Assembly: GCA_023416335.1 (NCBI GenBank) | Contig: JAEZHY010000088.1 | Location: 10,035-74,034 of the forward strand | DNA: 64,000 nucleotides | Reading direction: 5' to 3' | Source: Pseudomonadota bacterium | GTDB lineage: Bacteria; Desulfobacterota; Syntrophobacteria; Syntrophobacterales; Syntrophobacteraceae | Notes under the pieces: generated by a model | What the model was told of the DNA's origin: nothing | The model's database searches: none | Seen by the model: only the letters and a program-made list of their open reading frames with translations | Shown: positions 1-7,143 of the stretch, in pieces | Position numbering within the stretch: position 1 is the stretch's first letter | Layout of the letters: every line of letters starts with the position of its first letter | Made by a program: the position numbers and the translations under genes

Positions 1-404
1 AAGCATTCGATCCGGTCCTGAAGACCCTTTACCAGCTCGGGATCGCTGCTCAAAAGGACTATATCGGAGCTTCGCTCCGGAAGATTTCGAGCGAGCACGA
101 AATCCTCTTCCAGGTGGCGGCGGGTGATAAGTTCCGAGAGGATTTCATAGCCGTACGGACTTTTTGCGAGAAGTACCGCGGACGAGTCCGCCGTTTTTAC
201 CTCCGCTCCGACTATCGGTTCTATCCCACTTTCCCGTGCCGCCTCCAGGAAATTTATCAGCCCATAAAAGCCGTTCGTGTCGGTTAGCGCCAGGTGGGTG
301 AAACCGGCTTTTTTGGCCTCCCTGCAAAGGGCCTTGGGTGAGCTGACGCCCTGCATCATGGAGTAGTACGAGTGGGCGTGCAGGTGGCAAAAACCCGGTT
401 CCAT
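1..404 (-). CDS. dnaE2: Error-prone DNA polymerase III alpha subunit (DnaE2/ImuC-like), N-terminal part only
   Basis: This frame is open from an ATG at 404-402 to the window edge, giving 134 residues of the N-terminus of a C-family replicative-type polymerase. It opens with a PHP domain: the HLHAHSYYSMMQG motif is the metal-binding HxH start of the PHP fold and is followed by LALTDTNGFYG. Short spacing after the PHP motifs and the operon context favour the damage-inducible DnaE2/ImuC form over the housekeeping DnaE. Its ATG shares one base with the TGA of the upstream imuB-like gene (TGATG), so translation is probably coupled. In known cassettes this enzyme does translesion synthesis together with ImuB and the beta clamp. 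The polymerase active site lies outside the window, so the DnaE2 assignment rests on the PHP sequence and the neighbours. Confidence 0.8.
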   Translation of the reverse strand, partial: MEPGFCHLHAHSYYSMMQGVSSPKALCREAKKAGFTHLALTDTNGFYGLINFLEAARESGIEPIVGAEVKTADSSAVLLAKSPYGYEILSELITRRHLEEDFVLARNLPERSSDIVLLSSDPELVKGLQDRIEC

Positions 405-1576
405 CAGGGTCGGCTCCTTTTCAATTCCATGATTTTGCCCCAGGAGATGATTTCCCTTCCGAATTTCATGCGGATGGAATCCAGGGCTTTTTGAAGCCCG
501 CACTCATTTCGGGCAACATCTTTTTCCCATGGGAAAAGGGATAGCTGGCGTGCCGGCATCGAGAGATCGGAAAATTCCAGGATAATCCTGCGAACGGCTA
601 TGCGCCGATGAAAAAGTTGGAGAAAAATCGGAAGAACCAGCCGAAAAAGTCCCTGATCGGCCTCAATCGCACTATGAGGAAGTTTTTTTCCACCGGCAGC
701 CGATATACCGTCTGCATAGCGTATTTCCAGCCTCAAATATCCGGGAGAGCGGTTATGGGACCGAAGGCTCCATCCAGCCTCCTCCATTTGCCCGAAAAGG
801 ATCGCTTCCAACCGCCCCAAGTCGATTTCATCGCGGTCGAGGGTTTTGACGAACGCGAGTTTTTGTACTTTCTGCAGAGGAAGGACAGGGGAAAAATCGA
901 TGCCTTTCGCGGCCTTAAGGAGCCGGTCCGCCGATTTTCCGAAGACTTCCGCCAGCATGGGGAAAGAAAAAGAAGCGATTTGCCCGATTGTCCGGATGTT
1001 GAATCCGGCAAGCCTGGATGCGGTAACCTCGCCCACGCCGGGGAGAAGCGTCATGGGAAGAGGCGCTAGAAAAGATTTTTCGTTTCCCGGAAAAATAAAA
1101 CTAAGGTCGCCCGGCCTGATGCAGTTCGCAGCGACCCGGCTTACCAGCTTGTTGGAGGCAAGACCGATCCGGGCATGAAGGCCGGTTTTTACCGCAAGTT
1201 CTTTTTCGATCCGGCAGGCGATGTCCGGCTCCGGTCCCCACAGGCGTTTGTACCCGTAATGTCGAGAAAATACGATCCCGGCCAGGTTCCTTCCACAAGC
1301 GGCGAATACTGCCCCATTTCTTCCGTGATATTCCGGTGTTTTTCCCGGTAGTGGTAAAGGTCCGATGGGATGGGCCGTCATGCGGCGGCACATCTTGCGT
1401 GCCAAAGAGATGGATATGCCCTTGCCCCGGGCGATGCGGTTTACTCCCTGGGTTACGGACCTCTCTCCCGGCTCCGCCAAAACGAGCGGGCGTTTCTTTA
1501 GCTCCGGGCGCCGTATTTCCTCCATGGCCGCATAGAAATCGGGAATATTCAAATGCACGATATTGTGAAGCTGCAT
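404..1576 (-). CDS. imuB: ImuB-like Y-family DNA polymerase homologue lacking the catalytic carboxylates
   Basis: The 390-residue product has the layout of a Y-family polymerase: palm start at 6-20, a helix-hairpin-helix region near 173-200 (LLPGVGEVTASRLAGF) and a little-finger region from about 240. Every catalytic carboxylate position appears changed. The first motif, normally xDxD-FYA, reads LNIPDFYAAMEE, placing Asn10 and Pro12 at the metal sites. The SIDEAYLD motif is replaced by SRHYGYKRL near residue 104. A good beta-clamp-binding motif, QLSLF, is at residues 344-348. This matches ImuB, a non-catalytic adaptor linking DnaE2 to the clamp in SOS mutagenesis. It starts 13 bp after lexA and its stop overlaps the dnaE2 start. 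No separate imuA gene is seen, although one could lie elsewhere. Confidence 0.85.
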   Translation of the reverse strand: MQLHNIVHLNIPDFYAAMEEIRRPELKKRPLVLAEPGERSVTQGVNRIARGKGISISLARKMCRRMTAHPIGPLPLPGKTPEYHGRNGAVFAACGRNLAGIVFSRHYGYKRLWGPEPDIACRIEKELAVKTGLHARIGLASNKLVSRVAANCIRPGDLSFIFPGNEKSFLAPLPMTLLPGVGEVTASRLAGFNIRTIGQIASFSFPMLAEVFGKSADRLLKAAKGIDFSPVLPLQKVQKLAFVKTLDRDEIDLGRLEAILFGQMEEAGWSLRSHNRSPGYLRLEIRYADGISAAGGKKLPHSAIEADQGLFRLVLPIFLQLFHRRIAVRRIILEFSDLSMPARQLSLFPWEKDVARNECGLQKALDSIRMKFGREIISWGKIMELKRSRP

Positions 1577-1589
1577 TGCATCGCCCCGA

Positions 1590-2108
1590 TCAGGAATGCT
1601 TCGGGGTCTTGTAGTTTCGGATGAGTTCCATCACGACTCCCACGATTTCGACGGTTTCAGTTGGAACGCGAATCGGCTTCATCTGAGCATTTGCCGGTCT
1701 AAGTTCGGTTTCCTCGCCCCGCTGATAAAAATTTTTTACAGTTGCCTTCCCATTTACCAGGGCAACGACCGTCTGGCCGTTTTCCGCATGGGGTTGCCTG
1801 GTGATGATCAGAATGTCGCCGCTTCTTATTCCATCATCGATCATGGAATCTCCCCGGACGCGCAGGGCGAAGTTGCTGCCGTTACCCATAAAGTTTTCGG
1901 GCACATCGATCGATTCCGGGATTTCGACCGCCTCGATCGGATTTCCCGCGGCAACCACCCCCAGGAAAGGAATAGAAGTCGCGGAAACGGCTCGGAGCGG
2001 AACCACGTCAAGGGCTCGCTTTTGGTTTTTCGTGTGAGTTTTTATATAGCCGTGCTTCTCAAGCTGCTTTAGGTGCTCGGCAACCGAATTCAGGGAACGA
2101 AAGCCCAT
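1590..2108 (-). CDS. lexA: LexA-type SOS repressor with a shortened N-terminus
   Basis: The 172-residue protein has an intact LexA self-cleavage half: an Ala54-Gly55 cleavage site in GVVAAGNP, the serine in GDSM (Ser88) and the lysine in ATVKNF (Lys125). The Ser-Lys spacing of 37 equals that of E. coli LexA. The N-terminus begins at MGFRSLNSVAEHLKQLEKHG, which is the recognition-helix and wing part of the winged helix. The preceding helix, about 28 residues in typical LexA, is absent. The frame stays open upstream for about 30 codons without a usable ATG, and none of the three upstream frames encodes the missing helix. It is first in a lexA-imuB-dnaE2 operon, as in many SOS mutagenesis cassettes. 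It may be a second, specialised LexA. Whether it still binds DNA is unclear. Confidence 0.85.
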   Translation of the reverse strand: MGFRSLNSVAEHLKQLEKHGYIKTHTKNQKRALDVVPLRAVSATSIPFLGVVAAGNPIEAVEIPESIDVPENFMGNGSNFALRVRGDSMIDDGIRSGDILIITRQPHAENGQTVVALVNGKATVKNFYQRGEETELRPANAQMKPIRVPTETVEIVGVVMELIRNYKTPKHS

Positions 2109-2205
2109 GTGCCTTTTCTGCCCTCTTTCATTAAGCTGCCAGTGAGTTTTACGGCTGGATTTGAATAACTTGAAAGCACGTTTAATTTAATAGTGTTTCT
2201 CTTTG

Positions 2206-2240
2206 CGGTTGGGTGTTGGAAGAATTCTTCCGCCCAACCG
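2206..2240. promoter_or_regulatory. Large hairpin/palindrome between lexA and the divergent hydrolase gene
   Basis: Arms CGGTTGGG (2206-2213) and CCCAACCG (2233-2240) enclose a second perfect 14-bp palindrome, GGAAGAATTCTTCC (2218-2231). The structure sits in the 344-bp divergent gap upstream of lexA (minus) and of the hydrolase gene (plus). It could be a repressor operator or a transcript hairpin. It does not match a LexA box that I can name with confidence. No other gene or RNA was recognised in 2109-2452. Confidence 0.45.
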
Positions 2241-2452
2241 GTAAATCCGTTCTGGTAAAGAGGTGATTATGGTGCGCGTATATCCGGCCATCGCCGTTGG
2301 GGTTGGCGAAGGGAAAATTCTTTCGAAAGGGAAGAAGCTTTTCCTTTCGGGGAACTCTGGTGTGCATGGCCGAAAACCATATCACCTTGTTTTTTGTATG
2401 AAACGCTTGAAATTTCACAGGCCCGTTGAGGGCTTGAGACATGGAGGAAATC

Positions 2453-3124
2453 ATGAAATCCAGCGAAAACGGAGGGGCGAGCCCCCGCCTGCTGACCCCG
2501 GATAATTGTGTGCTTTTGTTGATCGACCATCAACCTCAGATGGCTTTTGCGACCCACTCGATTGATGGTCAGACCCTGGTAAATAACGTGACCGGACTCG
2601 CCAAATCCGCAAAGGTATTTGGTGTTCCCACCATCTTGACGACTGTTGCGGCTGAAAGCTTCAGCGGTCCCATTTTCCCGCCGCTTCAGGCGGTTTTCCC
2701 CAGCTATAAGCCTATTGACAGAACGACGATGAATGCCTGGGAAGATCCCAGGGTTGTCGACGCAGTGAGGAAGATCGGACGCAGAAAGATGGTAATGGCT
2801 GCTCTTTGGACCGAGGTCTGCCTGAGCACCGCCGTCCTGTCGGCAATCGACGACGGCTATGAGGTCTACATCGTTGCCGATGCTTCAGGCGGCGTGACTT
2901 CCGAAGCCCACGAAACCGCCATGCGGCGCATGATCCAGGCGGGAGCCGTTCCAACGACCTGGCTCCAGGTGCTTCTCGAATGGCAGCGTGACTGGGCACG
3001 AACCGAGACATACGATGCAGTGATGGAAGTGGCCAAAGAGCACGGTGGAGCATACGGGCTCGGGATCGGGTATGCGAAGGTCATGTTCGGCGGGCACGAA
3101 GGCGAAGAAAGAAAAGCGGCTTGA
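2453..3124 (+). CDS. Isochorismatase-family (YcaC-like) cysteine hydrolase
   Basis: The product is a Rossmann-like cysteine hydrolase of the isochorismatase superfamily. The nucleophile-side aspartate is in CVLLLIDHQPQM and the catalytic cysteine is in ALWTEVCLSTAVLSA. The usual lysine position reads RTTMNAW, as in the YcaC branch, whose substrate is unknown. I chose the ATG at 2453 because GGAGG at 2443-2447 sits 5 bp upstream; an in-frame ATG at 2441 would place that site inside the gene. The GC-rich gene is followed 158 bp later by an amidohydrolase, an intradiol dioxygenase and a lipocalin-like gene on the same strand, so a role in hydrolysing an amide or ester intermediate of a catabolic route is possible. 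The exact reaction cannot be told from the sequence. Confidence 0.8.
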   Translation: MKSSENGGASPRLLTPDNCVLLLIDHQPQMAFATHSIDGQTLVNNVTGLAKSAKVFGVPTILTTVAAESFSGPIFPPLQAVFPSYKPIDRTTMNAWEDPRVVDAVRKIGRRKMVMAALWTEVCLSTAVLSAIDDGYEVYIVADASGGVTSEAHETAMRRMIQAGAVPTTWLQVLLEWQRDWARTETYDAVMEVAKEHGGAYGLGIGYAKVMFGGHEGEERKAA

Positions 3125-3282
3125 GCGCGTCTGTTGCAGAATCACTCCCTGCAGCAATCCTCTTTGCTGCGCAAGGTCCCGGGTGAGTCGAGATAACTCC
3201 GGCGGGCGGGGGCCAAGTCTATCGCTTCCGCCTGTCCGCCGGCTCATTGCGGGGGAGTCATTCTGCGCGGAAAGGATGACGA

Positions 3283-4995
3283 ATGGAAGCAGAACTTATT
3301 CTCCTGAATGGTCACATCACAACACTCGACAGGGACAATTCCGAGGTTTCCGCCGCTGCCGTCCGGGACGGACGCTTTCTTGCCGTTGGGGCCGACGCGG
3401 AAGCCATGAACTTTAAAGGCAATGGAACTCAGGTAATCGATCTCAGAGGCCGCAGAATCATCCCGGGATTGAATGATTCGCATATTCACGTCATTCGCGA
3501 GGGATTGAACTATAACATGGAACTTCGCTGGGATGGCGTTCCGTCGCTTGCCGATGCACTGAGAATGCTTCGCGAGCAGGCGCGACGGACGCCTCCGCCT
3601 CAGTGGGTTCGGGTCGTCGGCGGGTGGTCGGAATTCCAGTTTGCGGAAAGGCGCATGCCCACCCTGGAAGAAATCAACGAGGCGGCCCCCGATACCCCTG
3701 TTTTTATTCTCCATCTCTATGATCGCGCTTTCCTGAATCGCGCGGCACTGCGTTCCCTTGGATACACGAAAGATACTCCTGAGTTTCCCGGAGGGGAAAT
3801 CGAGCGGGACCGGCACGGCAACCCCACAGGGCTGCTCATTGCGCGCCCCAATGCCGCGATTTTGTACGCTACTCTTGCCAAAGGTCCGAAGCTTTCCTAC
3901 GAGGACCAGCTCAACTCAACGCGCTATTTCATGAGGGAGTTGAACCAACTGGGGGTGACCAGCGTAATCGATGCCGGGGGAGGCTTTCAGAATTACCCCG
4001 AAGATTACAGGGTCATCGAAGATTTGGCAAAGCGGGGAGAACTCACGCTTCGGTTTGCTTACAACCTTTTTACCCAGCACCCCAAAGCGGAACTCGACGA
4101 TTTCAGGCCTTGGGTCTCAATGACCGAACCCGGCAGGGGCGACGACTATTTCAGGATGAACGGAGCCGGCGAGATGCTCGTCTTTTCCGGGGCGGATTTC
4201 GAGGACTTCCTCGAGCCCCGGCCGAATCTTCCGCCCGAGATGGAAAGTGAACTCCGGGCGGTCGTGACTCTCCTGGTTGAAAACCGTTGGCCCTTCCGGC
4301 TTCATGCAACCTATGACGAATCAATCACGCGGTTTCTCGATGTATTCGAACAAATCAACCGCGAAGTGCCTTTCAATAGCCTGAGATGGTTTTTCGACCA
4401 TGCCGAAACGATAAGCGATCGCAATCTGGAAAGAGTGAAGGCGTTGGGGGGAGGTATTGCAATCCAGGATCGGATGGCGTTCCAGGGCGAGCATTTCCTC
4501 AAGCGGTATGGTGCCGAAGCAGCCCGGCACTCGCCTCCCGTTGAACGGATGCTGGCTATGGGCGTGCCGGTGGGAGCGGGGACCGATGCAACGAGGGTTG
4601 CCTCCTACAATCCCTGGGTGAGCCTCTACTGGCTGGTTACGGGGCGGACGGCCGGCGGTACGCAGTTGTCAAACCGCCTGGACCGAACGGAAGCCCTTCG
4701 ACTCTACACGCTCGGAAGTGCATGGTTCTCGGGTGAGGAAGAGAAAAAAGGGTCAATCGAGGCGGGAAAGCTGGCCGACTTTAGCGCTTTGTCGGAGGAT
4801 TATTTCGCCGTTTCCGATGAGCGGATAAAGGATCTGCAATCCGATCTCACCATTGTCGGCGGCAGGATTGTCCACGGCTCGGGTGACTTTGCAGCCATGG
4901 GGCCGCCCGAACTGCCTGTCAGCCCCGACTGGTCGCCGGTAAAAATCTATCATGGATATTATCGCACGGGCAGAAGCTATGAGCGCGCTGCCTGA
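3283..4995 (+). CDS. Amidohydrolase family protein (YtcJ-like, metal-dependent)
   Basis: This 570-residue protein is an amidohydrolase of the YtcJ type. It has an N-terminal beta-sandwich strand (ILLNGHITTLDRDN), the metal-binding HxH in IIPGLNDSHIHV near residue 70, a C-terminal GAGTDATRV aspartate motif, and the closing GSIEAGKLADFSAL strand that rejoins the sandwich. Such enzymes hydrolyse C-N bonds in amides, cyclic imides or formamides, and the substrates of YtcJ members are mostly unknown. The start has a good AAAGGA site 6 bp upstream. No signal peptide is seen, so it is probably cytoplasmic. It lies 33 bp before the ring-cleavage dioxygenase gene and is probably cotranscribed with it, which suggests work on a nitrogen-bearing aromatic or cyclic compound (inference). 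Confidence 0.82.
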   Translation: MEAELILLNGHITTLDRDNSEVSAAAVRDGRFLAVGADAEAMNFKGNGTQVIDLRGRRIIPGLNDSHIHVIREGLNYNMELRWDGVPSLADALRMLREQARRTPPPQWVRVVGGWSEFQFAERRMPTLEEINEAAPDTPVFILHLYDRAFLNRAALRSLGYTKDTPEFPGGEIERDRHGNPTGLLIARPNAAILYATLAKGPKLSYEDQLNSTRYFMRELNQLGVTSVIDAGGGFQNYPEDYRVIEDLAKRGELTLRFAYNLFTQHPKAELDDFRPWVSMTEPGRGDDYFRMNGAGEMLVFSGADFEDFLEPRPNLPPEMESELRAVVTLLVENRWPFRLHATYDESITRFLDVFEQINREVPFNSLRWFFDHAETISDRNLERVKALGGGIAIQDRMAFQGEHFLKRYGAEAARHSPPVERMLAMGVPVGAGTDATRVASYNPWVSLYWLVTGRTAGGTQLSNRLDRTEALRLYTLGSAWFSGEEEKKGSIEAGKLADFSALSEDYFAVSDERIKDLQSDLTIVGGRIVHGSGDFAAMGPPELPVSPDWSPVKIYHGYYRTGRSYERAA

Positions 4996-5028
4996 TGCAC
5001 GTGCCCTCAAGCTGGAAGGATTGATCTC

Positions 5029-5919
5029 ATGGAAAACGTCACAGATCGAGGCTTAACTGAGAAGGTCATATATGCCTACTCGAAAATCGAAAATCCGAGA
5101 CTGAAGTTCATAGTCTCCGACTTGATAAAACACCTGCACGAGTATGTGAAGGATACGAAGGTAACCGATGAAGAATTTGAGTATGCCTGGGACTTTTTGA
5201 AAAGAATGGCTGAAATGACAGGTCCTGAAAGAAATGAGTTTATTCTGCTTTCGGACGTCATCGGAGTTAGCCAACTCATCGAAACGCTGAATCATGAAGA
5301 ACCCGATCAGCCGGTCGGATTCGCGCTGGTGGGCCCATTTTACCGCGAGGGAGCACCGTTCCGGGAAAGAGGGGCCTTCATAGCGAGCGAGGATACTCCG
5401 GGTACACGCGTACGGATCTCCGGAAGAGTGTTGGACTCCGAGAGTAGGGTCCCGGTCAAGGGAGCCGTGGTCGACATATGGCAGGCCGCGACAAATGGGC
5501 TTTATGAAAACCAGGACGAGAATCAACTCGACTACAATCTCCGGGGGCGCTTCCGGGCAGATGAGGGCGGTTCTTTCGAACTCGTCGCGCTGATGCCGAC
5601 GGCCTATCCCGTTCCCACAGACGGCCCCGTGGGAGAACTCCTTCATGCTGCAAAAAGACCGCCAATGCGGCCTGCCCATATTCACTTCATTGTGTCTGCT
5701 CCCGGCCATGAAACGCTGGTCACCCAGGTTTTTGTGAAAGGAGACCCGATGATCGCGGAAGATGTCGTGTTTACGGCGAGTGACAACATGATCGGGGATT
5801 TCAAAAAAGATGGGGACCTGTTCCTGCTTAACATCGATTTTCCACTGAAACATGGGGAATCGAAGATTCCAAAAGCCCCCGTCCCCGCGGAGGGAGGTCA
5901 TCATGGAAGATACCACTAA
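5029..5919 (+). CDS. Intradiol ring-cleavage dioxygenase (hydroxyquinol/catechol 1,2-dioxygenase type)
   Basis: The 296-residue product has the N-terminal helical dimer-linker domain typical of catechol and hydroxyquinol 1,2-dioxygenases (about 1-95), then the beta-sandwich catalytic domain. The four Fe(III) ligands can be placed: Tyr159 (NGLYEN), Tyr193 (PTAYPVP) and His217/His219 (RPAHIHF). The GPFYREGAP segment and a total length near 290 favour the hydroxyquinol group over protocatechuate dioxygenases. The enzyme would use O2 to open a dihydroxylated or trihydroxylated benzene ring to a muconate-type product. The start follows GGAAGGA. It overlaps the next gene by 17 bp. An oxygen-dependent enzyme would be unexpected if the organism is a strict anaerobe; transfer or use in micro-oxic conditions is possible. 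Confidence 0.87.
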   Translation: MENVTDRGLTEKVIYAYSKIENPRLKFIVSDLIKHLHEYVKDTKVTDEEFEYAWDFLKRMAEMTGPERNEFILLSDVIGVSQLIETLNHEEPDQPVGFALVGPFYREGAPFRERGAFIASEDTPGTRVRISGRVLDSESRVPVKGAVVDIWQAATNGLYENQDENQLDYNLRGRFRADEGGSFELVALMPTAYPVPTDGPVGELLHAAKRPPMRPAHIHFIVSAPGHETLVTQVFVKGDPMIAEDVVFTASDNMIGDFKKDGDLFLLNIDFPLKHGESKIPKAPVPAEGGHHGRYH

Positions 5920-6316
5920 GCTGATCGTGGGAACATGGAGGCTGGTGAGTTCAGTCGATACCACCTCCGGGAAGAAGGAATACCCGTTCGGAGAAGATGC
6001 GATCGGGTATATCCATTACAGCGACACCGGAATCATGGCGGTTCAGATAAGCCGAAAATCGAGAAAGCCTCCCGGAAATGTCTCGGACATCAAACAGGAT
6101 TATCTGGCCTACTTCGGCAGGTACGAGGTTGACACCGAAAATCAGGTTGTCCGGCATTTCGTCGAGGGACAGCTCTTTGCTGGCGATCACCCGGCGATTC
6201 TTGAAAGAAAGTACCGATTCGATGGGGATTTCATGACCTTGACGCCCGTCGACGGGACCAGTCGCGAAATTCTGTGGCGGCGGGTCCGGCGAAAGTCCCT
6301 GGCCGAAGCGGCGTGA
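5903..6316 (+). CDS. Lipocalin-like domain protein
   Basis: This small protein of 137 residues begins MEDTTKLIVGTWRLVSS and carries the GTWxL motif, a DxxGYIHYSDTGIMAVQI strand pair and a closing MTLTPVDG strand. These are typical of the lipocalin-like domain family found beside bacterial catabolic genes. The start at 5903 is preceded by AGGGAGG (5891-5897) and lies inside the last codons of the dioxygenase gene, so the two are probably translationally coupled. A longer in-frame start at 5852 is possible but has no better ribosome site and would deepen the overlap. The family may bind a small hydrophobic ligand; no enzymatic motif is visible. It is the last gene of the 2453-6316 cluster. Confidence 0.75.
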   Translation: MEDTTKLIVGTWRLVSSVDTTSGKKEYPFGEDAIGYIHYSDTGIMAVQISRKSRKPPGNVSDIKQDYLAYFGRYEVDTENQVVRHFVEGQLFAGDHPAILERKYRFDGDFMTLTPVDGTSREILWRRVRRKSLAEAA

Positions 6317-6374
6317 TACGGAGTTGTGTAAGAAGACCGAAGAAAACGAGGGGACCTGCGGCGGCAATGCGGTT

Positions 6375-6880
6375 ACTTTAGAGAATTACGTCCGCTGGTT
6401 CCCACGCTTTGGGCTGTTGCCCAAATGGCAGCCTCGAATGACTTGCAGAGCCCAGCCTCGCCATACAAAACCGGAGACCAGGCTTCCAGAGCGGATTATC
6501 GCGAATTCAAGCCCTTAAAAACCCTGGGTCCCGGCTCAAAGGCAACTGCCGGGATGACGGGATTGGGCGCTCCGTCGAAAAATGCCTGGGACTCAGGTCC
6601 ATCTCCATTTGGGCAACAGCCCCTCCAGTTTCGGAACCCAGCCCCGACTGATCGGATGATTTTAGGTACGTACGCTGCCGCTCCTCCGGCACATCCATCG
6701 TAAACCTCTTGTGCTTCGCACCCGGAAAGGATTCCGGGCTACCCACAAAAATGGGTCCGGGAAGACATTCGAAGTCCCTGGGAGGAAGCAGGAGCTTCCA
6801 AAAACGGGGTTCCCAAGGAGGGCCTCGGGAACCAGCGGAGGGTGTGACGCCTTATGTACCTCGTCTCTCAATGGGGGTGG
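6375..6880. repeat. Mosaic intergenic repeat tract (copy 1)
   Basis: The space between the catabolic cluster and the TetR operon holds modules seen elsewhere in the window. They include CCCGGCTCAAAGGCAACTGC followed by CGGGATGACGG near 6533-6562, the CGTCGAAAAATGCCTGGGA module near 6575-6595, and a TTCCCAAGG...TCGGGAACCAGCGG hairpin near 6813-6838. The stretch 6491-6626 is closely similar to the reverse complement of 61533-61669. No credible gene was found here; a long frame that starts at 6709 and runs into the TetR gene is an upstream extension through repeat DNA. Confidence 0.7.
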
Positions 6881-7003
6881 GGCAGCAGGTCCCTAAGCCG
6901 CCTGCGCACCATTTCTCAGACTTCGGCAAATGCCGTCCAATCTTTTACCTTCCTGCTCGTGCCATCCTGCGATTCCGATACTTGGGGATGCCGAAATTTT
7001 TTA

Positions 7004-7050
7004 TTGACCGCCGGTCAGAATTGAATAATTATTTATTGACCCAGGGTCAA
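7004..7050 (+). promoter_or_regulatory. Double palindromic TetR operator overlapping the efflux-operon promoter
   Basis: Two palindromes with the same core lie 94 bp upstream of the TetR start: TTGACCGCCGGTCAG (7004-7018) and TTGACCCAGGGTCAA (7036-7050, perfect). Their centres are 32 bp apart, close to three helical turns, so two dimers would sit on the same face. The first TTGACC with TAATTA at 7026-7031 (16-bp spacer) looks like a sigma70-type promoter, so binding would block it. The sites most likely belong to the adjacent TetR repressor, giving autoregulation and efflux control. Confidence 0.7.
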
Positions 7051-7143
7051 TTTATTCTGGCCCTCTTGCGACCGGATCTGCTTCTCAGAATTCCGGCCGC
7101 AGGGAGTGAGGCCGCTACTGTGAGAATGCTCGGAGGAGCTTGC

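Noticed and set aside
2441..2452. Upstream ATG for the isochorismatase-family gene
   Set aside because: It would place the GGAGG site inside the coding region; the ATG at 2453 has this site at proper distance.
6709..7143. N-terminal extension of the TetR gene by 145 codons
   Set aside because: The extension runs through intergenic repeat modules and both operators; the TetR family start and GGAGGA site are at 7144.
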